From: CAVTWY01 sp963738615
GTDB lineage: Bacteria > Pseudomonadota > Gammaproteobacteria > Burkholderiales > Burkholderiaceae_C
DNA length: 64,000 bases
Reading direction: 5' to 3'
Assembly: GCA_963738615.1 (NCBI GenBank)
Contig: CAVTXI010000019.1
Coordinates: 1,240,001 to 1,304,000, forward strand
Shown here one piece after another: positions 28,421-37,611 of this stretch. The notes beneath the pieces were generated by a model. The model had not been told where the DNA came from, searched no databases, and saw only the letters and a list, made by a program, of their open reading frames with translations. Numbering within the stretch: the first letter of the stretch is position 1; every line of letters begins with the position of its first letter. Both the position numbers and the translations under genes were made by a program.

Positions 28421-29488
28421 TTACAGACGATCGCCGTTGGCGGCGTCGAACACATGCGCCTTGGCGGCATCGAATGCCAGGTGCACCGTCTGGTCCGGCT
28501 GCGCGTCGCTGCGCCCGTGCATCACCAGCGTGATCAGCGTGCCGGCGACGTCGAGCACGATCTCGGTTTCGGCGCCAGTGGGTTCGACCACCACCACCTT
28601 GGCGGGCACGCCGTCGGACGCGAGCCGCAGGTCGGTGGGGCGGATACCGTACTTCACCTTCGCACCCACCGCCGTTTTGGCGTCAGGCGGCAGCGGCCAG
28701 CGCGCGCCCAGCGCTTCGACCGCGCCGCCGACTTTCATCGCGTCGACGCTTACCGTGCCGTCGAACACATTCATCGACGGCGAGCCGATGAACTGCGCCA
28801 CGAAGAGCTTGCCCGGCCGGTCGAACAACTCGAGCGGCGTGCCGATCTGCTCGACCACGCCGTCGTGCATCACGACGATGCGGTCGGCCATGGTCATCGC
28901 TTCGATCTGGTCGTGCGTGACGTAGACGGTGGTGGTTTTCAGGCGCTGGTGCAGCGCCTTGATCTCGGCGCGCATCGCCACACGCAGCTTGGCGTCGAGG
29001 TTCGACAACGGCTCGTCGAAGAGGAACACCTTCGGGTCGCGAACGATCGCACGGCCCATCGCCACGCGCTGCCGCTGCCCGCCCGACAGCTCGCGCGGGT
29101 GGCGGTCGAGCAGCTTGTCCAGGTTCAGGATGCGCGCCGCGTCGTCGACGCGCTTGGTTGTCTCGGCGGCTGCGGCGTTGCGCAGCCGCAGGCTGAAGCC
29201 CATGTTTTCGCGCACCGTCATGTGCGGGTACAGCGCGTAGCTCTGGAACACCATCGCGATGTCGCGGTCCTTCGATTCGAGGTCGTTGACGACCTTGCTG
29301 TCTATCAGGATCTCACCACCGGTGATGTCTTCCAGCCCCGCCAGCATGCGCAGCAGCGTGCTTTTGCCGCAGCCCGACGGGCCCACCAGCACCACGAACT
29401 CTCCATCGACGATGTCGAAGGTGATGCCGTGGATGACTTTCACCCGGCCGTAGGCCTTCTGAATGTTCTTGAATTGAACCGATGCCAT
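28421..29488 (-). CDS. ABC importer ATPase, MalK/UgpC-type
   Basis: 355 residues. P-loop GPSGCGKST at 36-44, LSGGQRQRVAMGRAIVRDP, Walker B VFLFDEPLSNLD and VYVTHDQIEAMT. The C-terminal MalK-type domain has GIRPTDLRLASDG and EPTGAETEIVLD. It is close to the ATPase at 19806 in sequence, so the two importers are probably paralogues. It follows the permease genes in the same operon (7-base gap) and precedes gntK. Confidence 0.92.
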   Translation of the reverse strand: MASVQFKNIQKAYGRVKVIHGITFDIVDGEFVVLVGPSGCGKSTLLRMLAGLEDITGGEILIDSKVVNDLESKDRDIAMVFQSYALYPHMTVRENMGFSLRLRNAAAAETTKRVDDAARILNLDKLLDRHPRELSGGQRQRVAMGRAIVRDPKVFLFDEPLSNLDAKLRVAMRAEIKALHQRLKTTTVYVTHDQIEAMTMADRIVVMHDGVVEQIGTPLELFDRPGKLFVAQFIGSPSMNVFDGTVSVDAMKVGGAVEALGARWPLPPDAKTAVGAKVKYGIRPTDLRLASDGVPAKVVVVEPTGAETEIVLDVAGTLITLVMHGRSDAQPDQTVHLAFDAAKAHVFDAANGDRL

Positions 29489-29495
29489 GGCGTGC

Positions 29496-30338
29496 CTATG
29501 ACTTCACGGCGCCGGCCGTCAGGCCCGACACCATGTAGCGCTTGAATGCGTAGTAGATCGCCGCGGGCGGCAGCGCGTAGACGACGCCGGTGGCCATCAG
29601 CAGCTCCCACGGTGAATCGTCGGCGGAAAGGAAGTTGCCCAGCGCAACCGCGAGCGTCAGGTCCTTCTCGGCCGACAGCAGCAGGAAGCCGTAGAGATAC
29701 TCGTTCCACGCCAGCAGCAAGGAATAGGTGCCGACCGCGACCAGTGACGGCACCATCAACGGTATGTAGACCAGACGGAACAGCTGAAGCGGCGTGGCAC
29801 CATCGATGCGCGCGGCTTCGTCCAATTCCCACGGCAGTTTGTCGCTGGCTTGCTTCAATACCCAGATGCAGTAGGGCGACGCAATCGTCACCATCGCGAG
29901 CACCAGCGACCAGCGGTTGTTCAGCAGACCGTAGTTCGCCATCGTTTTGTACATCGGCACCGCGAGAAACGCCGCGGGGATGAAGTACGTGAACAGCGCC
30001 AGGTTCAACACCGTGCGCCCGCCGCGCACCTTCAGCCGGCTGATCGCGAAGGCTGCGCAGGTGGAAATGAAGAGCGTGATCACCCCGACGGCCACCGCGA
30101 TCATCAGCGAGTTGCCCAGCTGCACCCAGAAGTGGTTCAGGTAGAAGTGCTTCTGCTCGAAGACGAACGCGAAGTTCTGAAGCGTGGGGTTCTCTGGCCA
30201 CAGCCGCCCGCTGGTGCCTTTGTCGCGGCCCGAGATCGCGAACAGCACCATGTGATAGATCGGGATCAGCGTCCACAGCAGCACCGGAATGCCGATCAAC
30301 AGCAACTTCGCCTCGCGTGTGATGTGTTTCAACTTCAT
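29496..30338 (-). CDS. ABC sugar importer permease, MalG-type
   Basis: 280 residues with six membrane segments. The EAA loop DEAARIDGATPLQLFRLVYI is conserved. The ATG at 30338 overlaps the stop of the preceding MalF-type gene by 4 bases (ATGA). The residues upstream in the open frame are not membrane-protein-like, which supports this start. It forms the inner-membrane channel with the next protein. Confidence 0.9.
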   Translation of the reverse strand: MKLKHITREAKLLLIGIPVLLWTLIPIYHMVLFAISGRDKGTSGRLWPENPTLQNFAFVFEQKHFYLNHFWVQLGNSLMIAVAVGVITLFISTCAAFAISRLKVRGGRTVLNLALFTYFIPAAFLAVPMYKTMANYGLLNNRWSLVLAMVTIASPYCIWVLKQASDKLPWELDEAARIDGATPLQLFRLVYIPLMVPSLVAVGTYSLLLAWNEYLYGFLLLSAEKDLTLAVALGNFLSADDSPWELLMATGVVYALPPAAIYYAFKRYMVSGLTAGAVKS

Positions 30339-31195
30339 TTCGACAACCGCTTCATCATCACGTAGACCAGCGGCAACACCAGCGGAAGCGCCACCACGAT
30401 CGACGCCATCGCGAGGTTGATCTGGTCCAGCCGCAGGTAGCGGATGCCCAGCGTGGCCAGTACGTGCGTCAGGTCGGCGGGGCCTCCGCCCGTCAGCAGG
30501 TAGACGCTGTTGAAGTCGCCCAGCGTCCAGATCATCGAGAGGATCGTCGACGTGAGGTACAGCCCCTTCATCGACGGCCACGTCACGAAGCGGAACTTCT
30601 GCCACGTAGTCGCGCCGTCGACTGACGCGGCTTCGTACTGCTCGGTTGGAATCGCAAGACGGCCGGCCAGCAGGATCAACGTCCAGAACGGCAGCGACTT
30701 CCAGATGTGCATCAACATCGAGAAAACGAACGCCAACGTCGGATCATTCAACCAGTTCGGGCCGTCGAGCCCGGTGAGCTTGAAGTAGAGCGTGTTGATG
30801 ACGCCCCACTCGGGGTTGAGCATGAACCGCACCGACAGAATCGTCGGGATCGATGGCACCGCCCACGGCAGGATGAAGATCACCGCCAGTATCTTGATCC
30901 ACCAGCGCGTGTGGGTGAAGAAACCCGACAGCGCCAGCGCGACCATCATCTTCAGGTTCACCGCGATCACGATGAAGAAGAAGGTATTGATCAGGGTGCG
31001 AAAGAACACCGGATCTTCGACCAGCTTGACGTAGTTGCCCGGGTCACGCGCAAGCCACAAGCCGTAGCCCACCGGGTACAACACGAAGATCAGGAAGATC
31101 AGGACGTACGGCACCAACATCGCGCGCCCCCACCACTGCCACCGAGAGCCACGTGGGCTCAGGGCGGAAGAAATGGGGGCGGTGACAGCGGTCAC
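30335..31195 (-). CDS. ABC sugar importer permease, MalF-type
   Basis: 286 residues with six membrane segments and the EAA loop YEAASVDGATTWQKFRFVT. A 25-residue cytoplasmic start contains SPRGSRWQWWGRAML. It follows the binding-protein gene by 33 bases and overlaps the MalG-type gene. Part of the second CUT1 importer. Confidence 0.9.
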   Translation of the reverse strand: MTAVTAPISSALSPRGSRWQWWGRAMLVPYVLIFLIFVLYPVGYGLWLARDPGNYVKLVEDPVFFRTLINTFFFIVIAVNLKMMVALALSGFFTHTRWWIKILAVIFILPWAVPSIPTILSVRFMLNPEWGVINTLYFKLTGLDGPNWLNDPTLAFVFSMLMHIWKSLPFWTLILLAGRLAIPTEQYEAASVDGATTWQKFRFVTWPSMKGLYLTSTILSMIWTLGDFNSVYLLTGGGPADLTHVLATLGIRYLRLDQINLAMASIVVALPLVLPLVYVMMKRLSK

Positions 31196-31228
31196 TGTGT
31201 TGCAGGTCGTTGAATCAGTTCGCTGCGA

Positions 31229-32608
31229 TCAGTTCGCTGCGACGGTCTTGATGCGCGCGATCATTTCGTCGACGGCTTTGTCCACCGCCCACTTCTCGCT
31301 CAGCACGCGGTTCATCGCCTTGGCCCACACGTTCTCGTTGTTCAGCACCGTGAACTTGTAGTTCTTGGTGAATTCGAACGGCGACGTGCCGGCCGTGAAC
31401 TGGTTGTAGACGGCCAAGCGGTGCGGATCGTTTTTCCAGAAGGGGCTTTGTTGGCCAACCTTCGTGACCGGGAACCAGCGGCCCAGCGAGCCTTCGACGT
31501 AAGGGCCCAGGTTGGCTTCGTCGAGCATGAAGGCGACGAAGTTCTTCGCCATCGCCTTGTTCTTCGCGGCCTTGAAGACCACGCCGGTTTTGACCGCGGC
31601 GCGGTAAGTCATCTTCGAGCCGTCTGGCTTGTTGGGGAAACCGGCGGTCGCGATCTTCTGCGTGTAGTTGGCCTTGGCGGTCTCACGCTGCTCGGGCGTC
31701 AGGGCCTGGTTGTTCATGTCGTCGAGCCACTTCGCCGCAATCGAGATCGTCGCGTTGTGCGTCAGGAGGATCGTCTTGTTGTGGAACGCGACGTTGTTGT
31801 CCGGGTCCTTCCAGGCGGTCGACGATGGCGGCGTGCAGTTGCGGCCGTACACCGCGGTGTAGTCGTTCAGCGCGCTGATCAGGCCCTGGCGCACCGAAGG
31901 ATCATCGACCGTCAGCTTGCCCGAGTCCGTCACCAGCTTGACGTTGTACGCATCCATGAACGTCAGGAACGAGTAAAACGAGTCGCTCGAGTCGACACCC
32001 ATCGGGAAGCCGGTCGCGAAGGCGCGGTTGCCGCTCTTCTGGCGGTAGGCGGGTTGCACCTTCTCGCACCAGAAATCCCAGTAGTCTTTCCACTTCGTCG
32101 GAATGTCCTTGTCGCTATAACCCGCCGTCGTCAGCATGTCTTTCCAATACTGGATGTGCATGGTCTGCTGTTTGATCGGGTAGGCGTAGTAGGCGCGGTT
32201 CTGCTTGGCGTTGTTGTAGAGAAAGGTGGTCGACAGTGCAGCCGGCTCGAACCGGGCCTGCATCGGCTCGATGATCGACGACACGTCTTCGAGCTTGTCT
32301 TCGTAGGCCCACTTGGCCGTGACCTGGAAGTCGTAGACGTCGCCATAAGCCACGTCGGGCGGGCTGCCGGCGTCGAGTGCGGCCACGCTCTTGGGGATCA
32401 TTTCCTGCGGCGCGTACAGCGACAGTTCGACCTTCACCTTCGGGTACTTGGCCTCGAACTTCTTGATCGCGGCGAACAGTGCGTCGTCTTCGGCCTTGTA
32501 GAAGCCTTTGCCCCACCAGACGGTGAGCGTCTCTTGCGCGTGCGCGGCGGGCGCGAACGCAAGTACGGCGGCGGCAGCGGCACAGGCAAGCCAGGTCTTA
32601 CGAGCCAT
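31229..32608 (-). CDS. ABC importer solute-binding protein
   Basis: 459 residues. The start at 32608 has AGGAG 8 bases upstream and a Sec signal peptide ending in PAAHAQ. The mature part begins ETLTVWWGKGFYKAEDDA, typical of family-1 sugar-binding proteins, and has the usual hinge region (DVAYGDVYDFQVTAKWA). It is first in the operon SBP-MalF-MalG-ATPase-gntK, and a TCATA-N3-TATGA motif lies 62 bases upstream of its start. Confidence 0.9.
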   Translation of the reverse strand: MARKTWLACAAAAAVLAFAPAAHAQETLTVWWGKGFYKAEDDALFAAIKKFEAKYPKVKVELSLYAPQEMIPKSVAALDAGSPPDVAYGDVYDFQVTAKWAYEDKLEDVSSIIEPMQARFEPAALSTTFLYNNAKQNRAYYAYPIKQQTMHIQYWKDMLTTAGYSDKDIPTKWKDYWDFWCEKVQPAYRQKSGNRAFATGFPMGVDSSDSFYSFLTFMDAYNVKLVTDSGKLTVDDPSVRQGLISALNDYTAVYGRNCTPPSSTAWKDPDNNVAFHNKTILLTHNATISIAAKWLDDMNNQALTPEQRETAKANYTQKIATAGFPNKPDGSKMTYRAAVKTGVVFKAAKNKAMAKNFVAFMLDEANLGPYVEGSLGRWFPVTKVGQQSPFWKNDPHRLAVYNQFTAGTSPFEFTKNYKFTVLNNENVWAKAMNRVLSEKWAVDKAVDEMIARIKTVAAN

Positions 32609-32669
32609 GCGGAAATCTCCTGAGGGGGTGGGTTGTGCGCTGCCGCGCAAGGAAAGCGCGGGCGCAAGG

Positions 32670-32682
32670 TCATATCGTATGA
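32670..32682. promoter_or_regulatory. Putative GntR operator: perfect inverted repeat TCATA-N3-TATGA
   Basis: TCATAtcgTATGA lies 62 bases upstream of the second binding-protein gene. The arms are perfectly palindromic, and the flank TATGATGATTCGG resembles the site at 20919-20933. FadR-type regulators bind short palindromes of this size. The two GntR proteins in the window are candidates. Confidence 0.5.
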
Positions 32683-32717
32683 TGATTCGGATCCGGCGAG
32701 AGACGGGGTAATACCGA

Positions 32718-33671
32718 TCAGCCCCGGCATTCCGGCACCGGCGTGCGCACCGACTTGCCACCGAAGTGCAACGTCAGATTGGCCTGCGCCAGGTCGGCCA
32801 TCGCTTGGCGCGTGTCGCGCGTGGCGCTGCCGATGTGCGGGGCCAGCACCACGTGCGGCAGCGCGATCAGGCGTTCCGGTACGCGCGGCTCGTCTTCGAA
32901 TACGTCGAGCGCCGCCCCGCCCAGCGTGCCGCGCTCGAGCGCGTCGATCAGCGCCGCTTCGTCGACGACCGAACCACGCGCCACGTTCACCAAGATGCCC
33001 TTCGGCCCCAGCGCTGCGAGCACTTTCGCGTCGATCATCTTGCGCGTGCCGGCGCCGCCGGGCGTGATCACGATCAGGAAGTCGCTGCGCGCCGCCAGCG
33101 ACGCCGCGTCGGGGAAGTAGGCGTAGGGCACGTCAGCCTTCGCACTGCGCGCCGTGTAGGCGATGTCCATGTCGAACGCCGCGGCGCGCCTCGCGATCAC
33201 TTGGCCGATGCGGCCCATGCCGACGATGCCCAGCCGCGCACCCGACATCTTGCGTGCCAGCGGCATCGGGCCTTGCAGCCAGCGCCCTTCGCGCACGTAG
33301 CGGTCGGCTTGCGGCAACTGGCGCGACACACTGAGCATCAGCCCCATCGCGGTGTCGGCCACCTCGTCGTTCAGCACGTCGGGGGTGTGCGTGACCATGA
33401 TCTTGCGCGCCTTCGCGGCGGCCACATCAACGCCGTCGTAGCCCACGCCCATCACCGACACGATCTCGAGCGCGGGCAACTTCGCGATCAATTCAGCCGG
33501 CACCTTCGAGTCGCCACTTGCAGCGATGGCGCGCACCTGCGGCGCGATGCGGTCGAACGCGACGGGGTCGACTTGGTGCAGGCTTTCGTGCACGCTGTAG
33601 GCTTGCGTGAGCGCGGGCCACCACAGCGGGTTGGGCTTGGTGACGGACAGAACGTGGATCGGTGCTTGCAT
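32718..33671 (-). CDS. D-isomer-specific 2-hydroxyacid dehydrogenase (GhrB-like)
   Basis: 317 residues. The nucleotide-binding domain has GIVGMGRIGQVIARRA; the catalytic Arg is in NVARGSVVDEAAL, Glu in FEDEPRVPERL and His in LAPHIGSATRDTR. These enzymes reduce 2-keto acids such as glyoxylate, hydroxypyruvate or 2-ketogluconate with NAD(P)H. The ATG at 33671 is used; an ATG at 33686 lies inside a palindrome and is less likely. It faces the second importer and is divergent from the DenD-like gene. Confidence 0.88.
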   Translation of the reverse strand: MQAPIHVLSVTKPNPLWWPALTQAYSVHESLHQVDPVAFDRIAPQVRAIAASGDSKVPAELIAKLPALEIVSVMGVGYDGVDVAAAKARKIMVTHTPDVLNDEVADTAMGLMLSVSRQLPQADRYVREGRWLQGPMPLARKMSGARLGIVGMGRIGQVIARRAAAFDMDIAYTARSAKADVPYAYFPDAASLAARSDFLIVITPGGAGTRKMIDAKVLAALGPKGILVNVARGSVVDEAALIDALERGTLGGAALDVFEDEPRVPERLIALPHVVLAPHIGSATRDTRQAMADLAQANLTLHFGGKSVRTPVPECRG

Positions 33672-33682
33672 GATTTCAATTG

Positions 33683-33695
33683 TCATACCATAAGA
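33683..33695. promoter_or_regulatory. Putative GntR operator, imperfect TCATA-N3-TATGA
   Basis: TCATAccaTAAGA, one mismatch from the palindrome at 32670-32682, lies between the divergent hydroxyacid dehydrogenase and DenD-like genes. Its location fits control of both. Confidence 0.4.
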
Positions 33696-33762
33696 TGTCT
33701 GCCATCCTAATCGGCCCGATCGGGGTCGCGCTGCGGGTAAGCCAGCACCATCGAGGACCACC

Positions 33763-34773
33763 ATGAAACTGCTCATCACCGGCGGCGCCGGATTCGTCGG
33801 CGCGCGACTTGCGCGTGAGTTGCTGGCGCGTGGCACGCTCGCGGGCCAGCGCATCGAAACCATGGTGCTGGCTGACCAAGCGCCGCCGCGCGCCGAGCTG
33901 CTGGCCGACGCGCGCGTGCAGGCACGCACCGGCAAGTTGCTCGATCAGGCAGCGTCGCTCGCCGACGAGGGTTTCGACGGCGTGTTTCACCTTGCGTCGG
34001 CGGTATCGGGCGAATGCGAGGCCGACTTCGACCTCGGCATGCACGCCAACCTCGACAGCACGCGCGCGCTGCTCGACGGCTTGCGTCGTCAAGTCGAGAA
34101 GGGTTCGGCACCGCCGCATTTCGTCTTCTCGAGCTCGATCGCCGTTTTCGGCCCCGACCCCGCGTACCCGTTCCCGTCGCAGGTCGGCGACGACACGCTG
34201 CCGATGCCGCAGACGAGCTACGGCGTGCAGAAGCTGATCTGCGAACACCTGATCGCCGACTACACGCGCAAGGGTTATGTCGACGGCCGCGCGGCGCGCC
34301 TCGTGACCGTGACGGTCAGGCCAGGCCGTCCGAACGGCGCGGCCAGTTCGTTCTTCAGCGGCATCATCCGCGAGCCGCTGGCCGGTGAAGACGCGGTGCT
34401 GCCGGTCGACAGCAACGTCTCGCACGCGGTGGCGTCGCCGCAACGCATGGTCGAAGGGCTGATCGCTGTGTACGAAGCCAGCCGCGAAGCCTTCGTCGGC
34501 CGCAGCGCCATGACGCTGCCGGGGCTGAACGTGACGGTGGCGCAGATGCTCGACGCGCTCGAGAAGGTGGCCGGCCCGAAGGTGCGCGCGCGTGTGAAGC
34601 CGCAGCGCGACGAACGCATCGCCGGCATCGTCGCCAATTGGCCGAAGGGCGTGGTCACGCCGCGCGCCAGGGCGTTGGGGCTGACGCACGACGCTGATTT
34701 CGAAACGATCATCCGCTGCTACATCGAAGACTGCCGACGCGACAACCCCGCCGCCCTCGCGGGCCTCGACTGA
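33763..34773 (+). CDS. denD: NAD-dependent epimerase/dehydratase-family enzyme, D-erythronate dehydrogenase-like
   Basis: 336 residues. Extended SDR with ITGGAGFVGARLARELL at the N-terminus, FVFSSSIAVFGP with the catalytic Ser, and TSYGVQK (Tyr-x-x-x-Lys). RPGRPNGAASSFFSGIIREPL and HAVASPQRMVEGL match the DenD group that oxidises D-erythronate to its 2-keto acid. The other genes of the known erythronate route (otnK, otnC, otnI) are not present, so the substrate may differ. It is followed 14 bases later by an SDR gene on the same strand. Confidence 0.75.
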   Translation: MKLLITGGAGFVGARLARELLARGTLAGQRIETMVLADQAPPRAELLADARVQARTGKLLDQAASLADEGFDGVFHLASAVSGECEADFDLGMHANLDSTRALLDGLRRQVEKGSAPPHFVFSSSIAVFGPDPAYPFPSQVGDDTLPMPQTSYGVQKLICEHLIADYTRKGYVDGRAARLVTVTVRPGRPNGAASSFFSGIIREPLAGEDAVLPVDSNVSHAVASPQRMVEGLIAVYEASREAFVGRSAMTLPGLNVTVAQMLDALEKVAGPKVRARVKPQRDERIAGIVANWPKGVVTPRARALGLTHDADFETIIRCYIEDCRRDNPAALAGLD

Positions 34774-34787
34774 TCAAAGACGCACCC

Positions 34788-35528
34788 ATGAACCAGATCG
34801 ATCTTGCCGGCCGCACGGCCGTGGTGACCGGTGGTGCACAGGGCATCGGCTATGCGATCGGCGAGCGCTTCCTGCGCTCGGGTGCGTCGGTGGTGATGTG
34901 GGACATCGACGCGGTGCGCCTGGGCGCGGCCACGAAGGCGCTGTCGTCGCTGGGGCCATGCACGGGTCGCGTGGTCGAGTTGACCGATGACGCCGCGGTC
35001 GCGCAGGCCGCCGCGGCGCTGCCGTCGATCGACATCCTGGTGAACAACGCTGGCATCGCCGGCGGCAACGCGACGACCTGGGAGATCGACCCGGTGACGT
35101 GGCGACGCACGCTCGAGGTGAACCTGATCGGGCCCTACCTGACGTGCCGCCATGTCGTGCCGAAGATGCGTGACCGTGGGTACGGCCGCATCGTGAACAT
35201 CGCGTCGATCGCCGGCAAGGAAGGCAACCCCAACGCGTCGCACTACAGCGCCAGCAAGGCCGGCCTGATCGCGCTGACCAAGTCGCTTGCGAAGGAGGTC
35301 GCCGCCGACGGCATCCTCGTCAACGTGATCACGCCCGCCGTCGCGCGCACGGCGATCCTCGAGCAGCAGTCAAAGGCGCACATCGACTACATGCTGGCGA
35401 AGATCCCGTTGGGGCGGCTGCTCGAGGTGGACGAGGTCGCGGCGATGGTCGCCTGGCTGGCGAGCGAGGAATGCTCGTTCTCGACCGGCGCGGTGTTCGA
35501 CATCAGCGGCGGACGTGCCACCTACTGA
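34788..35528 (+). CDS. Short-chain dehydrogenase/reductase (FabG-like)
   Basis: 246 residues. TGGAQGIGYAIGERFL cofactor site, NNAGIAGG, catalytic Ser in IASIAGKEGNPNASHYSASKAGL and Tyr-x-x-x-Lys in the same stretch. The C-terminus (FSTGAVFDISGGRATY) is of the FabG type. Cotranscribed with the DenD-like gene; it probably oxidises a polyol or sugar acid. The last 14 bases overlap the AzlC start. Confidence 0.85.
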   Translation: MNQIDLAGRTAVVTGGAQGIGYAIGERFLRSGASVVMWDIDAVRLGAATKALSSLGPCTGRVVELTDDAAVAQAAAALPSIDILVNNAGIAGGNATTWEIDPVTWRRTLEVNLIGPYLTCRHVVPKMRDRGYGRIVNIASIAGKEGNPNASHYSASKAGLIALTKSLAKEVAADGILVNVITPAVARTAILEQQSKAHIDYMLAKIPLGRLLEVDEVAAMVAWLASEECSFSTGAVFDISGGRATY

Positions 35529-36261
35529 CGCGGCTTCGTCGGCGCCCATCTGGCGCCACCCGGAATTCAAGCGCGGCGCCAGCGACATGGTCGGTGCGTC
35601 GTTGGGCATCGCCGCATGGGGCCTGGTGACGGGCATCGCGATGGTGAAGGGCGGGCTGTCGGTGCCGATGGCGCTCTTCATGACGCTGGTGATGTTCTCC
35701 GGCAGCGCGCAGTTGGGTGCGCTGCCGCTCATCGCCGCGGGGTCGCCGTTGTGGGTGGTGTGGGCCACCGCGCTCGCCCTGAACCTGCGCTTCGTGATCT
35801 TCAGCGCCGGCTGGCGGCCGTACTTCGCGCACCTGCCTTTGGCAAAACGCCTGCGGCTGTCGTACTTCGCGGCGGACTTCAACTATGTGCTCTTTATGCG
35901 CCGCTGGCCCGACCCGGCACCGCACGCCGATCAGTGGCCGTACTACTGGGGCGGCATGGTGGTGAACTGGGGCTCGTGGCAGTTGCTGTCGATCGTCGGC
36001 ATCTTCGTCGGCGACCGCATTCCAACCGAGTGGGGCATCGGCTTCGCCGGTGTGCTCGCGCTCATCGGGTTGACCTGCACGCTGCTCACCGACCGCACCA
36101 CCTGGGCCGCGGCGATCGTCGCGGGCGCCGCCGCGGTGGCTGCGTATGCGCTGCCGTACAAGCTGAACATCGTGCTCGCGATTGCGTGCGCCGTGGCGAT
36201 CGGCGCGACGATTGACGCGATGACCACGGCGCGACACCAGGCGCAGCGCGAAAACCGATGA
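35515..36261 (+). CDS. azlC: AzlC-family branched-chain amino acid exporter subunit
   Basis: 248 residues with several membrane segments. Conserved AzlC blocks include GASLGIAAWGLVTGIAMVKGGLS, FSGSAQLGALPLIAAGSPLWV and NLRFVIFSAGWRPYF. AzlC works with AzlD (next gene, ATGA overlap) to export branched-chain amino acids or analogues. The placement after sugar-acid dehydrogenases looks incidental, though it overlaps the SDR gene and is likely cotranscribed. Confidence 0.88.
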   Translation: MPPTDAASSAPIWRHPEFKRGASDMVGASLGIAAWGLVTGIAMVKGGLSVPMALFMTLVMFSGSAQLGALPLIAAGSPLWVVWATALALNLRFVIFSAGWRPYFAHLPLAKRLRLSYFAADFNYVLFMRRWPDPAPHADQWPYYWGGMVVNWGSWQLLSIVGIFVGDRIPTEWGIGFAGVLALIGLTCTLLTDRTTWAAAIVAGAAAVAAYALPYKLNIVLAIACAVAIGATIDAMTTARHQAQRENR

Positions 36262-36587
36262 CCGCCGTCGACACCGTGCTGGCGATCATCGGCATGGCGC
36301 TGCTCACGCTGCTGACCCGCGGCTTCTTCCTGCTGCCGCGCCGCGATATTCCGATGCCCCACTGGCTGCGCGAAGCCTTGCGCTACGCACCGCTGGGTGC
36401 GCTTGCGGCACTGGTGGCGCCCGAGGTGCTGATGCGCGATGGCGCGCTGATCACCACGTGGCAAGACGCCAGGCTTTACGCCGCAGCAGCCGCAGTCGCG
36501 TACTTCTACTGGCGCCGCGGCATCCTCGGCACGATCGTCGTGGGGTTGGTGGTGATGCTGGCGTTGCGGCTGGGGTTGGGGTGGTGA
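36258..36587 (+). CDS. azlD: AzlD-family transporter subunit
   Basis: 109 residues, about four membrane segments, beginning in the azlC stop (ATGA). TRGFFLLPRRDIPMPHWLREALRYAP is the AzlD signature region and LAALVAPEVLMR follows. It is the small partner of AzlC. Confidence 0.88.
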   Translation: MTAVDTVLAIIGMALLTLLTRGFFLLPRRDIPMPHWLREALRYAPLGALAALVAPEVLMRDGALITTWQDARLYAAAAAVAYFYWRRGILGTIVVGLVVMLALRLGLGW

Positions 36588-36618
36588 TGTCGACGGCCAA
36601 AAAGCGCTATCGAACAAC

Positions 36619-37611
36619 TCAACCCACCCGAATCACCGACCTTGGCCTGCGCCCATTCGCGAAGTCGACCATGCAGGTCAGCCCTTCGCGCGCGATCGCG
36701 TCGAAGCATTCGTCGGTCCAGCACAGCGCGTGCGGCGTGAGCAGCACGTTGTCCATCGCCAGCAGCGGGTTGTCGGGCGCGATGGGTTCCAGCTCGAAGA
36801 CGTCGAGCGCGGCACCGGCGATCATGCCGCGTTGCAGCGCGGCGATCAGCGCCTTCTCGTCGGCGACGGGCCCGCGCGCCAGGTTGACGAAGAACGCGCT
36901 GCGCTGCATCAACGCGAAGCGTTCGGCGTTCATCAGGTGGCGCGTCGCATCGTTCAGCAGCACCGTCGCGACGACGAAGTCGGACTCGCGCAGCAATTGC
37001 TCGAGCGGCACCACGTCGGCGCCGAGCGCCTTCACCTTGGCGACATCCACGTACGGGTCGGCTGCGAGCATCCGCCATCCGAACGGCCGCGCGAGCCCGA
37101 GCAACTCCTGCCCGATACCGCCCGCGCCGATCACACCGAGCGTTCGGGTCGTCAGGCCCAGGCCCATGTGACTGGTGCGATCGTTCCAGCGGTTGCTGCG
37201 AGTCAGCTTGTCCTTCACCACCAGGCGCCCGGCAAGCGCGAAGATGAACGTCAACGCGGCCACCGCGACGGGGCGCCGCACGGCGACCGGCGTGTTGGTC
37301 ACGATCACGCCGCGGGTAGCCAGCCCCGGCACGTCGACCGAGTCGTAGCCGACGCCGTGGCGCGAGACGATCTTGGTGCGCAGGTCCGATCGCGCGACAG
37401 TGGCCGCAGTGACGCGCGGTGAGTTCACGTAGATGCCGTCATAGCGCGCCGCGAGCTCGGGCGTGATCTCGTCGACCGACTCGGGGATGAATTCCCATTC
37501 GATCTTCGGTTCGGCTTTCAGCAGCTCGAGCGGGGCGTCGCCGAACGAGGGCGTGCCGTCTGCCTTCAGGATGTCGCGGCTGAGGCCGAGGCGGAACTTG
37601 TTCTTGCTCAC
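36619..37611 (-). CDS. D-isomer-specific 2-hydroxyacid dehydrogenase
   Basis: 330 residues from a GTG at 37611 that overlaps the aldolase stop (GTGA). The cofactor motif is GVIGAGGIGQELLGLA; catalytic Arg in NLARGPVADEKAL, Glu in FELEPIAPDNPL and His in LTPHALCWTDE. An early RHGVGYDSVDV is standard for the family. Coupling with an HpcH/HpaI aldolase gene suggests that it reduces or oxidises the aldol product (a 2-keto or 2-hydroxy acid). It is convergent with azlD. Confidence 0.87.
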   Translation of the reverse strand: MSKNKFRLGLSRDILKADGTPSFGDAPLELLKAEPKIEWEFIPESVDEITPELAARYDGIYVNSPRVTAATVARSDLRTKIVSRHGVGYDSVDVPGLATRGVIVTNTPVAVRRPVAVAALTFIFALAGRLVVKDKLTRSNRWNDRTSHMGLGLTTRTLGVIGAGGIGQELLGLARPFGWRMLAADPYVDVAKVKALGADVVPLEQLLRESDFVVATVLLNDATRHLMNAERFALMQRSAFFVNLARGPVADEKALIAALQRGMIAGAALDVFELEPIAPDNPLLAMDNVLLTPHALCWTDECFDAIAREGLTCMVDFANGRRPRSVIRVG

